A stretch of 64,000 nucleotides of DNA from Flavobacterium ammonificans (GTDB taxonomy: Bacteria > Bacteroidota > Bacteroidia > Flavobacteriales > Flavobacteriaceae): assembly GCF_020886115.1 (NCBI RefSeq), contig NZ_AP025185.1, forward strand, positions 558,001 through 622,000, in the 5' to 3' direction. The notes below the pieces were generated by a model, which saw only the letters and a program-made list of their open reading frames with translations, did not search any database and was not told the origin of the DNA. Of the stretch, positions 1 through 8,241 are shown one piece after another. Made by a program: the position numbers and the translations under genes. Positions within the stretch are counted from its first letter, which is position 1; the number at the start of each line of letters is the position of its first letter.

Positions 1-1073
1 GCAATACAATTGGGATCTTTTTCCCAAAATCCATGATAACATTCGTCCCCGCCAATGTGAATGTACTGACCTGGAAACAAAGCAGCCACTTCTCCGAATA
101 TAGTGTCCAAGATAGTGTATACTTTTTCGTCAGAAGGGTTTAAGGAATTTTCAATCTTCATGGTAAAAGTCCCATCACCATGCCAATCGGCAAAGTTAGA
201 ACCTGGATTAACCATCTTAGGTTCTTTTAGAGTGGAGAGTTCGGGATAAGCTGCTAACAAAGCCATTGAATGCCCCGGAATATCAATTTCAGGAACAACT
301 GTGATCTGACGTTCAGCGGCGTATTGTAAAATATCTTTAATTTCCTCTTGTGTATAAAAGCCTCCGTAAGTTGTTGCTTCTCCTTCAGATGGAGCTTCTC
401 GATTGCCAAAAGTCCCAAATCGTTCTACGCGCCAAGCGCCAATTTCAGTAAGTTTAGGTAGGGATTTAATTTCGATTCGCCAACCATTATCGTCAGACAA
501 GTGCCAATGGAGTACGTTGAATTTATATTTGGACATCCAATCGATGTATTTTTTGACATCCGAAGTCGAGAAAAAATGACGACTCACATCCAGCATTAGT
601 CCTCGCCAACCAAACCGCGGATAATCTGTTATAGTACATGCTGATATTGCAATATTCTCTTTTGAAACTGCATTAAAATTGAGTAATTGATCCAAAGTTT
701 GAAGGCCATAAAATATTCCAGCTACACTATTTGCTTTTAGCACAATTATATTTGGATTCACCTTCAACGAATAGCCTTCTTTGCCAATGGAATCATCTGA
801 AATTGGATTTAGTACAACGTTTATTGTTTTTGAGCTTTTCGTAGGTTTCTTTTGAACCACTTCCAAACCTTTTCCCATTAGGGAGCCAAAATACAACTCC
901 GCAACTTGAAGTAATTCAGGATTGCTGTTTTCAAGAACTACTTTTGTAGTTGGGGTTATAACAAAACTTCCTTTTTCAACAATATAACTTACTGGATTTG
1001 GGATTATAGTGTGTTGGGCTTGTGCAAAGCAAGAAATCAAAAAAATCAGTGCGGAGGTAAATTTTACTTTCAT
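1..1073 (-). CDS. beta-N-acetylhexosaminidase, GH20 (partial)
   Basis: This is the N-terminal 357 codons of a glycoside hydrolase family 20 enzyme; the 3' end lies beyond the left edge. The protein opens with a signal peptide (MKVKFTSALIFLISCFAQAQ), so it is exported. A GH20b-like N-terminal domain (about residues 25-150) is followed by the start of the catalytic barrel, with FGWRGLMLDVSRHF near 165-180 and HWHLSDDNGWR after it. The family signature HIGGDE places the catalytic Asp-Glu pair at residues 343-344. These enzymes remove terminal GlcNAc/GalNAc from chitin oligomers or glycoproteins in the periplasm or outside the cell. The ATG at 1073 is chosen because the signal peptide begins there and a TATATTTG box lies 20 bp upstream. 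The gene is separated from the hem operon by a terminator, so it is probably transcribed alone. Confidence 0.9.
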   Translation of the reverse strand, partial: MKVKFTSALIFLISCFAQAQHTIIPNPVSYIVEKGSFVITPTTKVVLENSNPELLQVAELYFGSLMGKGLEVVQKKPTKSSKTINVVLNPISDDSIGKEGYSLKVNPNIIVLKANSVAGIFYGLQTLDQLLNFNAVSKENIAISACTITDYPRFGWRGLMLDVSRHFFSTSDVKKYIDWMSKYKFNVLHWHLSDDNGWRIEIKSLPKLTEIGAWRVERFGTFGNREAPSEGEATTYGGFYTQEEIKDILQYAAERQITVVPEIDIPGHSMALLAAYPELSTLKEPKMVNPGSNFADWHGDGTFTMKIENSLNPSDEKVYTILDTIFGEVAALFPGQYIHIGGDECYHGFWEKDPNCI

Positions 1074-1092
1074 TATATTGTAGTTAAGTATT

Positions 1093-1100
1093 CAAATATA
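1093..1100 (-). promoter_or_regulatory. -7 box of the hexosaminidase promoter
   Basis: On the minus strand this reads TATATTTG, a perfect match to the Bacteroidetes -7 consensus TAnnTTTG. It lies 20 bp upstream of the ATG at 1073. The -33 TTTG is not at ideal spacing: the nearest is at 1115-1118, 14 bp away and inside the hem terminator. Confidence 0.5.
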
Positions 1101-1113
1101 CAGATTTAATAAA

Positions 1114-1147
1114 ACAAAAAACCACTCGAATAGTCGAATGGTTTTTG
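1114..1147 (-). terminator. Terminator of the hem operon
   Basis: This is a hairpin with AAAACCA and TCGA arms around a CTAT loop (one mismatch). On the minus strand it is followed by a run of T, as expected for a factor-independent terminator just downstream of hemB. The other strand also ends in T5, so it may work in both directions. A second small perfect hairpin (AGCCTT-CTA-AAGGCT, 1165-1179) sits between it and the hemB stop. Confidence 0.7.
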
Positions 1148-1193
1148 TCTTTTCTATAGTTTCCAGCCTTCTAAAGGCTAGAAGCTTTGGCTA

Positions 1194-2189
1194 TTATTTA
1201 TTTAAAAGTATAGCAGCCTCTTTCGCAAAATAAGTCGAAATCAAACTAGCTCCGGCGCGTTTAATACACATCAATTGTTCCATCATAATTTTGTCGTGGT
1301 CAAGCCAACCTCTTTCGGCAGCAGCTTTAATCATTGCATATTCACCAGATACGTGAAAAACGGTCACAGGAACATTCACCGCGTTTTTTACTTCGCGAAC
1401 AATGTCCAAATAAGCAATTCCAGGTTTTACCATCACCATATCGGCACCTTCCTCCACATCCCAAAGCGCTTCTTTGATGGCTTCGATGCGATTCGCGTAA
1501 TCCATTTGGTAGGTTTTTTTATCCTTTGATACTACCACGTCCGATTCTCTTGGCGCACTGTCTAGTGCATCACGAAACGGACCATAAAACGCCGACGCAT
1601 ATTTAGCTGAATAACTCATAATGCCTACATTTTGGAAACCTGACGCATCCAAACCTTGACGCAAACGCAACACACGTCCGTCCATCATATCGCTTGGCGC
1701 AACAAAATCAGCTCCTGCTTGTGCGTGAGAAACGGCCATTTTAACTAAAGCATCGTTAGTAGCATCATTCACTACATCGCCTTTGTCAATAATTCCGTCG
1801 TGACCATAAATAGAATACGGGTCCAAAGCCACATCCGGCATCACAATCATTTCTGGGCAAGCCGTTTTGATAGCACGAATAGCTTGTTGCATCAATCCGT
1901 TTGGATTCCACGCTTCTTTACCGGTGTTGTCCTTTAAATCTTCGCTTACTTTCACGTAAATATTCACGGCGCGAATGCCTAAATCGAATAATTCTTGGAC
2001 TTCTTTCACCGTTAAATCGATTGAACGACGAAAAATTCCTGGCATTGATGGAATTTCGACTTGCACATTTTCTCCTTCTGCTATAAACATTGGAAACATA
2101 AAATCTGCCGGACTTAATGTGGTTTCACGAACTAATGAACGAATGCTTTCGTTTATTCTTAAACGACGACCTCTTTGTAATGGGAACAT
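1194..2189 (-). CDS. hemB: Porphobilinogen synthase (ALA dehydratase), Mg-type
   Basis: HemB condenses two 5-aminolevulinate molecules to porphobilinogen in the cytoplasm, the second committed step of haem synthesis. The 331-aa length is normal. The two active-site lysines are visible: Lys196 in SYSAKYASAFYGPFRDA and the Schiff-base Lys255 in MVMVKPGIAYLD. The metal-site segment at residues 117-132 reads MPDVALDPYSIYGHDG. It has Asp and no Cys where the zinc enzymes carry a cysteine triad, so this should be the Mg-dependent, zinc-independent class seen in plants and pseudomonads (family knowledge). It is the last gene of the leftward hemA-C-D-E-F-B run, 78 bp after hemF, and is followed by a terminator. 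Confidence 0.97.
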   Translation of the reverse strand: MFPLQRGRRLRINESIRSLVRETTLSPADFMFPMFIAEGENVQVEIPSMPGIFRRSIDLTVKEVQELFDLGIRAVNIYVKVSEDLKDNTGKEAWNPNGLMQQAIRAIKTACPEMIVMPDVALDPYSIYGHDGIIDKGDVVNDATNDALVKMAVSHAQAGADFVAPSDMMDGRVLRLRQGLDASGFQNVGIMSYSAKYASAFYGPFRDALDSAPRESDVVVSKDKKTYQMDYANRIEAIKEALWDVEEGADMVMVKPGIAYLDIVREVKNAVNVPVTVFHVSGEYAMIKAAAERGWLDHDKIMMEQLMCIKRAGASLISTYFAKEAAILLNK

Positions 2190-2267
2190 TTTATTTATGA
2201 TTTATGATTAACGATTGTAGATTTATGATTTGATGTCGATTGCTAAAACTTCTGCAATCAAAAATCG
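2190..2267. repeat. Low-complexity spacer between hemF and hemB
   Basis: The AT-rich spacer carries several degenerate copies of ATTTATGATT. It also carries ATTAACGATT (2207-2216) facing its reverse complement AATCGTTAAT (2263-2272), the latter overlapping the hemF stop. Similar AATCnnnAATC wording recurs near 50.76 kb. Its function is unknown. Confidence 0.4.
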
Positions 2268-3176
2268 TTAATCTTCAATCCAATTTATAGGTTTCTCTAA
2301 TACTTGAATTAATTTTTCTTCTTCACTTCCCGCCACAGGATGATGGTCATAATGCCATTGCACATGTGGTGGTAAAGACATTAAAATACTTTCTATTCGG
2401 CCATTGGTTTTTAAACCAAATAAAGTGCCTTTATCGTGCACCAAATTAAATTCGACATAACGACCACGGCGGATTTCTTGCCAAGTTCTTTGCTCTGCTG
2501 AATAAGGCAAGTCTTTTCTTTTTGCTACGATTGGTAAATACGCATCCAGGAAAGAATTCCCAACTTCAGTAACAAAGTTGTACCAATCTTCCATTGTTTG
2601 TTCTTCGGTTTCTTTCAAATAATCGAAGAATAAACCTCCAATTCCACGCGCTTCATTTCGATGTGCGTTCCAAAAATAGGCATCACATTGTTTTTTATAT
2701 TTTGGATAAAAATCAGAATTATGTTTGTCGCAAGCCGTTTTACACGTTTGATGAAAATGTTTAGCATCTTCTTCAAACAAATAGTACGGAGTTAAATCTT
2801 GGCCTCCGCCAAACCAACTATTGATTACCTTTCCATTTTCATCATACATTTCGAAATACCGCCAATTCGCATGAACTGTTGGTACCATCGGGTTTTTCGG
2901 ATGAATCACCAAACTCAATCCGCAAGCAAAAAAATCGGCTTCGCCTACATTGAATAATTGTTGCATCGAATCAGGCAGTTTTCCGTGAACCGCTGAAATA
3001 TTAACGCCTCCTTTTTCAAAGACGTTTCCGTTTTCAATCACACGAGTGCGACCACCACCGCCTTCGGGTCTGTCCCAAAGATCTTCACGAAATTGGGCAA
3101 CGCCATCAATGTCCTCTAATCCTTTACAGATTTGATCTTGAAGGTTTTGTATGTATTGGTAAAATTGGTCTTTCAT
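2268..3176 (-). CDS. hemF: Oxygen-dependent coproporphyrinogen III oxidase
   Basis: HemF converts coproporphyrinogen III to protoporphyrinogen IX by O2-dependent oxidative decarboxylation of two propionates. The 302-aa length matches the soluble bacterial enzyme. Family motifs are intact: PTVHANWRYFE, WFGGGQDLTPYY, NEARGIGGLFFDY and GRYVEFNLVHDKGTLFGL. Use of HemF implies aerobic growth; the O2-independent HemN is not in this window. It sits 31 bp after hemE and ahead of hemB in the same leftward operon. The start ATG at 3176 is the only good one. Confidence 0.97.
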   Translation of the reverse strand: MKDQFYQYIQNLQDQICKGLEDIDGVAQFREDLWDRPEGGGGRTRVIENGNVFEKGGVNISAVHGKLPDSMQQLFNVGEADFFACGLSLVIHPKNPMVPTVHANWRYFEMYDENGKVINSWFGGGQDLTPYYLFEEDAKHFHQTCKTACDKHNSDFYPKYKKQCDAYFWNAHRNEARGIGGLFFDYLKETEEQTMEDWYNFVTEVGNSFLDAYLPIVAKRKDLPYSAEQRTWQEIRRGRYVEFNLVHDKGTLFGLKTNGRIESILMSLPPHVQWHYDHHPVAGSEEEKLIQVLEKPINWIED

Positions 3177-3207
3177 TTTTTCCTGCTATCTAATATCTGA
3201 ACTCTGA

Positions 3208-4233
3208 TTACTGACCGTACTCCTTCACCGCTTCCACAAATGCTTTCGCGTGATCCACAGGAATGTTGGGTAAAATACCGTGTCCTAAGTTGACAATATA
3301 ATTGTCTTTTCCGAATTCGTCAATCATTTCGTGTACCATTTTTTTGATGGTTGGAATTGGCGATAACAAACGACTTGGGTCGAAATTTCCTTGTAAGGTA
3401 ATATTGCCTCCTGTTAAATAACGAGCGTTTCTTGGCGAACAGGTCCAATCTACTCCTAAAGCCGAAGCTTTTGATTTTGCCATTTCGCCTAAAGCAAACC
3501 AACACCCTTTTCCGAAAACAATCACTTTGGTATCTTCCGCAAGTGCCTCTGTAATTTGGTTGATGTATTGCCAAGAAAATTCTTGATAATCTACCGGAGA
3601 CAACATGCCTCCCCAAGAATCAAAAATCTGAATCGCATTACAACCTGCTTTTACTTTTTCTTTCAAATATAAAATAGTGGTATCGGTAATTTTTTGTAAT
3701 AAAACGTGTGCTGCCACTGGATTGGAAAAACAAAATCCTTTTGCGGTATCAAAACTTTTAGATCCTTTTCCTTCTACTGCGTAACAAAAAATCGTCCAAG
3801 GCGAACCTGCAAAACCAATTAATGGCACCTCATCGTTCAACATTTGTTTGGTCAATTTAATCGCATCAAAAACATAACCCAACGTTTCGTTTACATCTGG
3901 AACAAATACTTGATTCACTTGTTCCATGGTGCGAATTGGATTCGGGATTATCGGACCTAAATTGTCTTTTAATTCTACGTGAATTCCCATCGCCCTTGGT
4001 ACGACCAAAATATCAGAAAACAAAATTGCTGCATCTGGTTTCACAATACGAATCGGTTGCACGGTGATTTCAGCCGCTAATTCAGGGGTTTCGCAACGTG
4101 TAAAGAAATCGTATTTGTCACGCAAAGCTCTGAATTCAGGTAAATATCTTCCTGCTTGACGCATCATCCAAACCGGTGGGCGTTCTACTTTTTCGTTATT
4201 TAAAGCTCTTAAAAAAAGGTCGTTTTTAATCAT
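3208..4233 (-). CDS. hemE: Uroporphyrinogen decarboxylase
   Basis: HemE removes four acetate carboxyls from uroporphyrinogen III to give coproporphyrinogen III. The signature [18 protein letters not shown] lies at about residues 18-35, and the C-terminal [14 protein letters not shown] motif is present. I start it at the ATG at 4233 (341 aa, [11 protein letters not shown]), which is how the family usually begins. The frame can be extended six codons to a GTG at 4251, but those codons lie in a dispersed intergenic repeat (TTTGCCACAAAGGCGC) and are probably not translated. It follows hemD after a spacer of about 40 bp in the leftward operon. Confidence 0.96.
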   Translation of the reverse strand: MIKNDLFLRALNNEKVERPPVWMMRQAGRYLPEFRALRDKYDFFTRCETPELAAEITVQPIRIVKPDAAILFSDILVVPRAMGIHVELKDNLGPIIPNPIRTMEQVNQVFVPDVNETLGYVFDAIKLTKQMLNDEVPLIGFAGSPWTIFCYAVEGKGSKSFDTAKGFCFSNPVAAHVLLQKITDTTILYLKEKVKAGCNAIQIFDSWGGMLSPVDYQEFSWQYINQITEALAEDTKVIVFGKGCWFALGEMAKSKASALGVDWTCSPRNARYLTGGNITLQGNFDPSRLLSPIPTIKKMVHEMIDEFGKDNYIVNLGHGILPNIPVDHAKAFVEAVKEYGQ

Positions 4234-4243
4234 TTTTATTTGT

Positions 4244-4271
4244 TTTGCCACAAAGGCGCAAAGGCACTAAG
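4244..4271. repeat. Dispersed intergenic repeat, copy 1
   Basis: TTTGCCACAAAGGCGC followed by AAAGGCACTAAG lies in the short hemD-hemE spacer. The same 16 bp recur at 50812-50827, followed by a diverged version of the same tail. Confidence 0.6.
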
Positions 4272-4272
4272 T

Positions 4273-4956
4273 TTAATTATAATAATATTCTTTAACTTCT
4301 GTAATTACATTTTCAACCGAAGGATGTTCTGCAATTATGATGTTTTTTATGTGTTTGTTTTCCAAAGCTTCAGCGGTAGTTTCACCAATACAAAAGCACA
4401 ATTCTTTTTTAATGGGATTGTCTTTCAAATAACTTTCAACTCCTGACGGACTGAAAAACAAAATCGCATCTACAGCCTCCTTAATCTTATGTGGTTTTAA
4501 CTGCGTTTCGTAAACTTCAATTTCGTTGAACTCAATTCCGGCTTCTTGTAATGCCAACGGCAAGGTCTCTTTTCTCAAATTTCCGCTGAAAAAAGTATAA
4601 CTCCCATTAGCATAAATCAAACAGATAATCTCGGTTAAATCAGAAGCATAATCAGCGTAGGCTACCACTTCAAAACCGGCATCGGTCAAAATAGTTTTAC
4701 TTTTTACACCTACACAAAACACTTTTTTCGACTGAAGATCTGATTTATTTTCCTCAAATTGTGGGTGATTTAAAAAACTTCGCACCGCATTCTGACTCGT
4801 AAAAATCAAATTGTCTTTAATCCCATTTAACTCAAAACTTTTGGTTTCCACTTCAATGAAATTGGACTCCAAAACCTCAAAGCCAACATCTGTCAGGACT
4901 TGTTTTTGATGACTCAAAAGCACTTTTGTCGATAAAATACGCGTTGGAGTTGCCAT
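4273..4956 (-). CDS. hemD: Uroporphyrinogen-III synthase
   Basis: HemD cyclises hydroxymethylbilane to uroporphyrinogen III with inversion of ring D. The sequence is poorly conserved, as is usual for this family. The call rests on the two-lobed Rossmann-like pattern (NLIFTSQNAVRSFL near residue 50; AILFFSPSGVESYL near 165; CFCIGETTAEAL near 190), the 227-aa length, and the position. Its ATG overlaps the hemC stop as TAATG, so the two are likely translationally coupled. Confidence 0.92.
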   Translation of the reverse strand: MATPTRILSTKVLLSHQKQVLTDVGFEVLESNFIEVETKSFELNGIKDNLIFTSQNAVRSFLNHPQFEENKSDLQSKKVFCVGVKSKTILTDAGFEVVAYADYASDLTEIICLIYANGSYTFFSGNLRKETLPLALQEAGIEFNEIEVYETQLKPHKIKEAVDAILFFSPSGVESYLKDNPIKKELCFCIGETTAEALENKHIKNIIIAEHPSVENVITEVKEYYYN

Positions 4957-5879
4957 TATTTTTTCAATTGATTTTTAATTTCAACCATTAATTCGGCACC
5001 TCCGTTATTCAAAATTTCTTGAGCAGAATGGAAACCTAATTTTTTCCAGTCCGATATATCCACTGATTTTTCGATTTCTATTTTTTGTTTTCCGTCAACC
5101 GAGAACAATACTCCTTTGAATTCAATCGTATCTTTTTCCTCATCGTATTGTGCCAAAGCTCCAATCGGTGCCGTACAACCTCCTTCTAAAGTTTTCAAAA
5201 ATTGACGTTCAATATAAGTGCAAATTTCTGTTTCAATATCGTTCAACTGACTCACAGCGTCTTTGGTAAATTCGTCATTCGCCATTACCACAACTAACAT
5301 TGCGCCTTGTGCGGGAGCAGGAATCATCCAATCTAAATTGATATAATTTTCTGGTTTGAGATTGATTCGTTCCAAACCTGCTGCGGCAAAAACAGCTCCG
5401 TTCCAATCGCTTTCGGCTAATTTTTGCATGCGGGTATTTACATTGCCGCGCAAATCCACCACTTGGTGATTCGGGTATTTATGCCACCATTGCGCTTGAC
5501 GACGCAAACTTCCTGTGGCAATGGTTCCTGCTGAAGTTAGAAAATCCAAATTGCCTTTGTGAACCAAAATATCAAGGGTATTAGCGCGTTCTAAAACAGC
5601 CGCTTGAACGATCCCTTGCGGCAAAGCAGTGGGTACATCTTTCATGGAATGCACCGCAATATCCACCTGACCATTAATCATTGCAATGTCTAGAGTTTTG
5701 GTAAAAATTCCAGTAATTCCTAATTCGTATAAAGGTTTATCAAGAATTATATCACCTTGCGATTTTACAGCTACAATTTCGGTGGTATAGCCTAAATCAT
5801 TCAGTTTTTTCTGAACGGTGTGCGCCTGCCAAAGAGCCAATTCGCTATCACGGGTTCCTATGCGTATTGTCTTACTCAT
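4956..5879 (-). CDS. hemC: Hydroxymethylbilane synthase (porphobilinogen deaminase)
   Basis: HemC polymerises four porphobilinogens into the linear tetrapyrrole hydroxymethylbilane. Visible motifs are TRDSELALWQA at the N-terminus, HSMKDVPTALP, TGSLRRQAQ, and EGGCTAPIGA with the dipyrromethane-cofactor cysteine at residue 235. The length (307 aa) is normal. It is coupled on both sides: its ATG overlaps the hemA stop (TAATG at 5877-5881) and its stop overlaps the hemD ATG. Confidence 0.97.
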   Translation of the reverse strand: MSKTIRIGTRDSELALWQAHTVQKKLNDLGYTTEIVAVKSQGDIILDKPLYELGITGIFTKTLDIAMINGQVDIAVHSMKDVPTALPQGIVQAAVLERANTLDILVHKGNLDFLTSAGTIATGSLRRQAQWWHKYPNHQVVDLRGNVNTRMQKLAESDWNGAVFAAAGLERINLKPENYINLDWMIPAPAQGAMLVVVMANDEFTKDAVSQLNDIETEICTYIERQFLKTLEGGCTAPIGALAQYDEEKDTIEFKGVLFSVDGKQKIEIEKSVDISDWKKLGFHSAQEILNNGGAELMVEIKNQLKK

Positions 5880-7135
5880 TATTTTGTGTTGGCGCCAATG
5901 TTAAATACTTTCTCAATCCACTCAATACTTTCATCCACCATCGTTTCTTCATCTTTGAGATGATTGGCAAAATGATTGGTGATTTTTTGAATGATTCTAT
6001 TACTGATGATCTCCGCTTGCTCTTCGTTAAAATCAGCTAATTTTTTTCGTTGAAAATGCAACTCTCCTTCTTTTATGGAATGCAGTTTTTCTTTAAGAGC
6101 ATGAATTGTAGGGGCGTATTTTCTGCCTTTGGACCAAGTCAAAAACTCCTCTTTGATTTCCTCGATGATAGCCTCAGCCGCTGGAATATGTTTTTTTCTT
6201 TTTTCTAAAGTCTCGTCTGTGATTTGAGACAAATAATCCATGTGAATTAAGTTTACCCCATTAACATCTTCTACGTTTTCATTCACATTTTTGGGAATGG
6301 ATAAATCCAAAATCAACAAGGGTTTCTTCAAATTCAAAATCGTTTTATCCACCGTTGGATTCTGAGCGCCTGTAGCTACTACCAAAACATCCGCTTTCTG
6401 AATTTCCAATTGCAAATCAGCATAATCCTTAACTACCACATCTAATTTTTGTGCCAATTTCTCCGCTTTATCTTTAGTTCGGTTAATTAAGGTAATTTGA
6501 TCGTGTTTGGAGTGTTTAACCAAGTTTTCACAGGTATTTCTTCCAATTTTTCCTGTGCCAAAAAGCAAAATGTTTTTATTGCTAATATCATCTACATTGT
6601 TCAGAATGTACTGAACTGATGCAAAAGAAACAGAAGTGGCTCCTGATGAAATCTCGGTATCCGTTTTGATTTTTTTACTGGCCTGAATTACCGCATTAAT
6701 TAAACGCTCTTGAAAAGCATTCACTAAACCAAACGATTTTGCATGAAAAAAACTGGACTTGATTTGGGAAATAATCTCAAAATCACCCAGAATTTGACTG
6801 TCTAAACCCGTACCAACTCTAAATAAATGGCTAACCGCTTCTTTATGTTTGTATACAAATCCATATTTTTGAAAAGACTCTACAGTGCCTCTACTGTTTT
6901 CACAAATCAATTTTATCAATTGAAAAGGATGCTCAGCAAATCCATAAATTTCTGTTCTATTGCAGGTAGAAGTTACAATCAAACTTTCTATACCCTCCAG
7001 CTTTGCTTGCTCCAGTAAACGGTTCTTGGCGTGTGCATCTAAACTAAAATTTCCTCTTATTTCGGCATCGGCTTTTTTATAGCTTAGGCCAACGGCATAA
7101 AAAGAATGAGGTTTTGATGTATGATGGTTCTCCAT
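5879..7135 (-). CDS. hemA: Glutamyl-tRNA reductase
   Basis: HemA reduces Glu-tRNA(Glu) to glutamate-1-semialdehyde with NADPH, the first and usually rate-limiting step of the C5 haem pathway. The 418-aa protein has the catalytic domain with Cys58 in TSTCNRTEIYG. It then has an NADPH-binding Rossmann domain (LLFGTGKIGRNTCENL near 190-205) and a helical dimerisation tail (about 320-418). It is the promoter-proximal gene of the leftward hem operon. A TATTTTTG box lies 27 bp upstream of the ATG. The next enzyme, HemL, is not in this window. Confidence 0.97.
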   Translation of the reverse strand: MENHHTSKPHSFYAVGLSYKKADAEIRGNFSLDAHAKNRLLEQAKLEGIESLIVTSTCNRTEIYGFAEHPFQLIKLICENSRGTVESFQKYGFVYKHKEAVSHLFRVGTGLDSQILGDFEIISQIKSSFFHAKSFGLVNAFQERLINAVIQASKKIKTDTEISSGATSVSFASVQYILNNVDDISNKNILLFGTGKIGRNTCENLVKHSKHDQITLINRTKDKAEKLAQKLDVVVKDYADLQLEIQKADVLVVATGAQNPTVDKTILNLKKPLLILDLSIPKNVNENVEDVNGVNLIHMDYLSQITDETLEKRKKHIPAAEAIIEEIKEEFLTWSKGRKYAPTIHALKEKLHSIKEGELHFQRKKLADFNEEQAEIISNRIIQKITNHFANHLKDEETMVDESIEWIEKVFNIGANTK

Positions 7136-7161
7136 AAAGTATACTTTTCTAAAAAGTGGGA

Positions 7162-7169
7162 CAAAAATA
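7162..7169 (-). promoter_or_regulatory. -7 box of the hemA operon promoter
   Basis: This reads TATTTTTG on the minus strand, a full match to TAnnTTTG, 27 bp upstream of the hemA ATG. No good -33 TTTG is present; AAAA lies at the expected distance, which suggests an activator-dependent promoter (inference). Confidence 0.5.
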
Positions 7170-7263
7170 TCATTAAGGGTTTGATAAAAGTAACGCTATA
7201 AGTGCTATTTGTGTCGCTGAATGTTTTTTTGAAACGAAATGGTACTTTTACAGTAAAAAAATC

Positions 7264-7271
7264 TATTTTTG
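7264..7271 (+). promoter_or_regulatory. -7 box of the regulator-hemH-hemJ promoter
   Basis: TATTTTTG is identical to the box driving hemA but points the other way, about 95 bp from it. The leader to the ATG at 7366 would be about 90 nt. The -33 is poor here too. Confidence 0.5.
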
Positions 7272-7365
7272 TAGTAAAATCATCTCCATGTAAATTAGTT
7301 TTTGGAACGATTTTTAATCCAAATCTTGGATAATAATCCTGTTTAGTTACTTAAAAAATATCGCT

Positions 7366-8238
7366 ATGGGTTCACAAGAGGTAATTAAAATTGAAGAAGA
7401 CTTTACACTCATCCGCTTTCAAAACGACGGCGCAGAACCATTTCATGCACAACGTGAAGTAGGCAGCGGACTGATTCAGTTTCATTTTGGTATTAAAGGA
7501 AATGCTAAATTCATTTTCAACCAAGGGAATTATGCCTTGGAATTAAAGGAAGAAAAATCGCTTCTTTTATACAATCCGCAAAAAGAATTGCCTTTGAATT
7601 TAGAATTGGCACCCAACTCTTGGGTGATTTCGGTAATTATTTCCATCAAAAAATTTCACGCGTTATTCTCCACCGAGGCCAACTATATTACCTTTTTAAG
7701 TCCCGACAATAAAGATAAGAAATACTATAACGAAGGCAATATCAGTCCGTCAATGGCCATTGTATTGAGTCAATTGTTTCATTACAGTTTACATCCTTCT
7801 ATCAAAAATTTGTATTACAAAGGCAAAGGCTACGAATTATTGAGTTTGTATTTCAATAAAAGCGAAGACCCAAATGCAGAACAATGTCCGTTTTTAATTG
7901 ACGAAGACAACGTTTTTAAAATCAAAAAAGCCAAAGAAATTATCATTGCCAATATGGCTGAACCACCTGGCTTGCAAGAATTAGCTGATCAAGTTGGGCT
8001 CAATTTGAAAAAATTAAAAATGGGTTTCAAACAAATTTATGGCGATACCGTTTATGGCTTCCTTTTTGATTACAAAATGGACTATGCCAGAAAATTACTC
8101 GATAGTGGCTCGTATAATGTCAACGAAGTAGGATTAAAAATTGGATACAGTACCGGAAGTCATTTTATTGCTGCTTTCAAAAAGAAATTTGCCACCACAC
8201 CAAAAAAATATTTAATGTCAATCAACACCAATTTATAA
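7366..8238 (+). CDS. AraC-family transcriptional regulator, haem-linked
   Basis: This is a 290-aa regulator. The C-terminal AraC/XylS double helix-turn-helix spans about residues 190-287: LQELADQVGLNLKKLKMGFK is helix-turn-helix 1 and NEVGLKIGYSTGSHFIAAFK is helix-turn-helix 2. The N-terminal 180 residues form a sensor-like domain of the PchR type. It is divergent from hemA and ends only 3 bp before the hemH ATG, so it is co-transcribed with ferrochelatase. The position suggests control of haem synthesis, or a response to iron, haem or porphyrin. That role is inferred from context alone; the bound ligand cannot be read from sequence. Confidence 0.88.
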   Translation: MGSQEVIKIEEDFTLIRFQNDGAEPFHAQREVGSGLIQFHFGIKGNAKFIFNQGNYALELKEEKSLLLYNPQKELPLNLELAPNSWVISVIISIKKFHALFSTEANYITFLSPDNKDKKYYNEGNISPSMAIVLSQLFHYSLHPSIKNLYYKGKGYELLSLYFNKSEDPNAEQCPFLIDEDNVFKIKKAKEIIIANMAEPPGLQELADQVGLNLKKLKMGFKQIYGDTVYGFLFDYKMDYARKLLDSGSYNVNEVGLKIGYSTGSHFIAAFKKKFATTPKKYLMSINTNL

Positions 8239-8241
8239 AAA

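Noticed and set aside
3320..3616. 98-aa frame within hemE
   Set aside because: It is an alternative-frame reading of conserved hemE sequence with no family resemblance.
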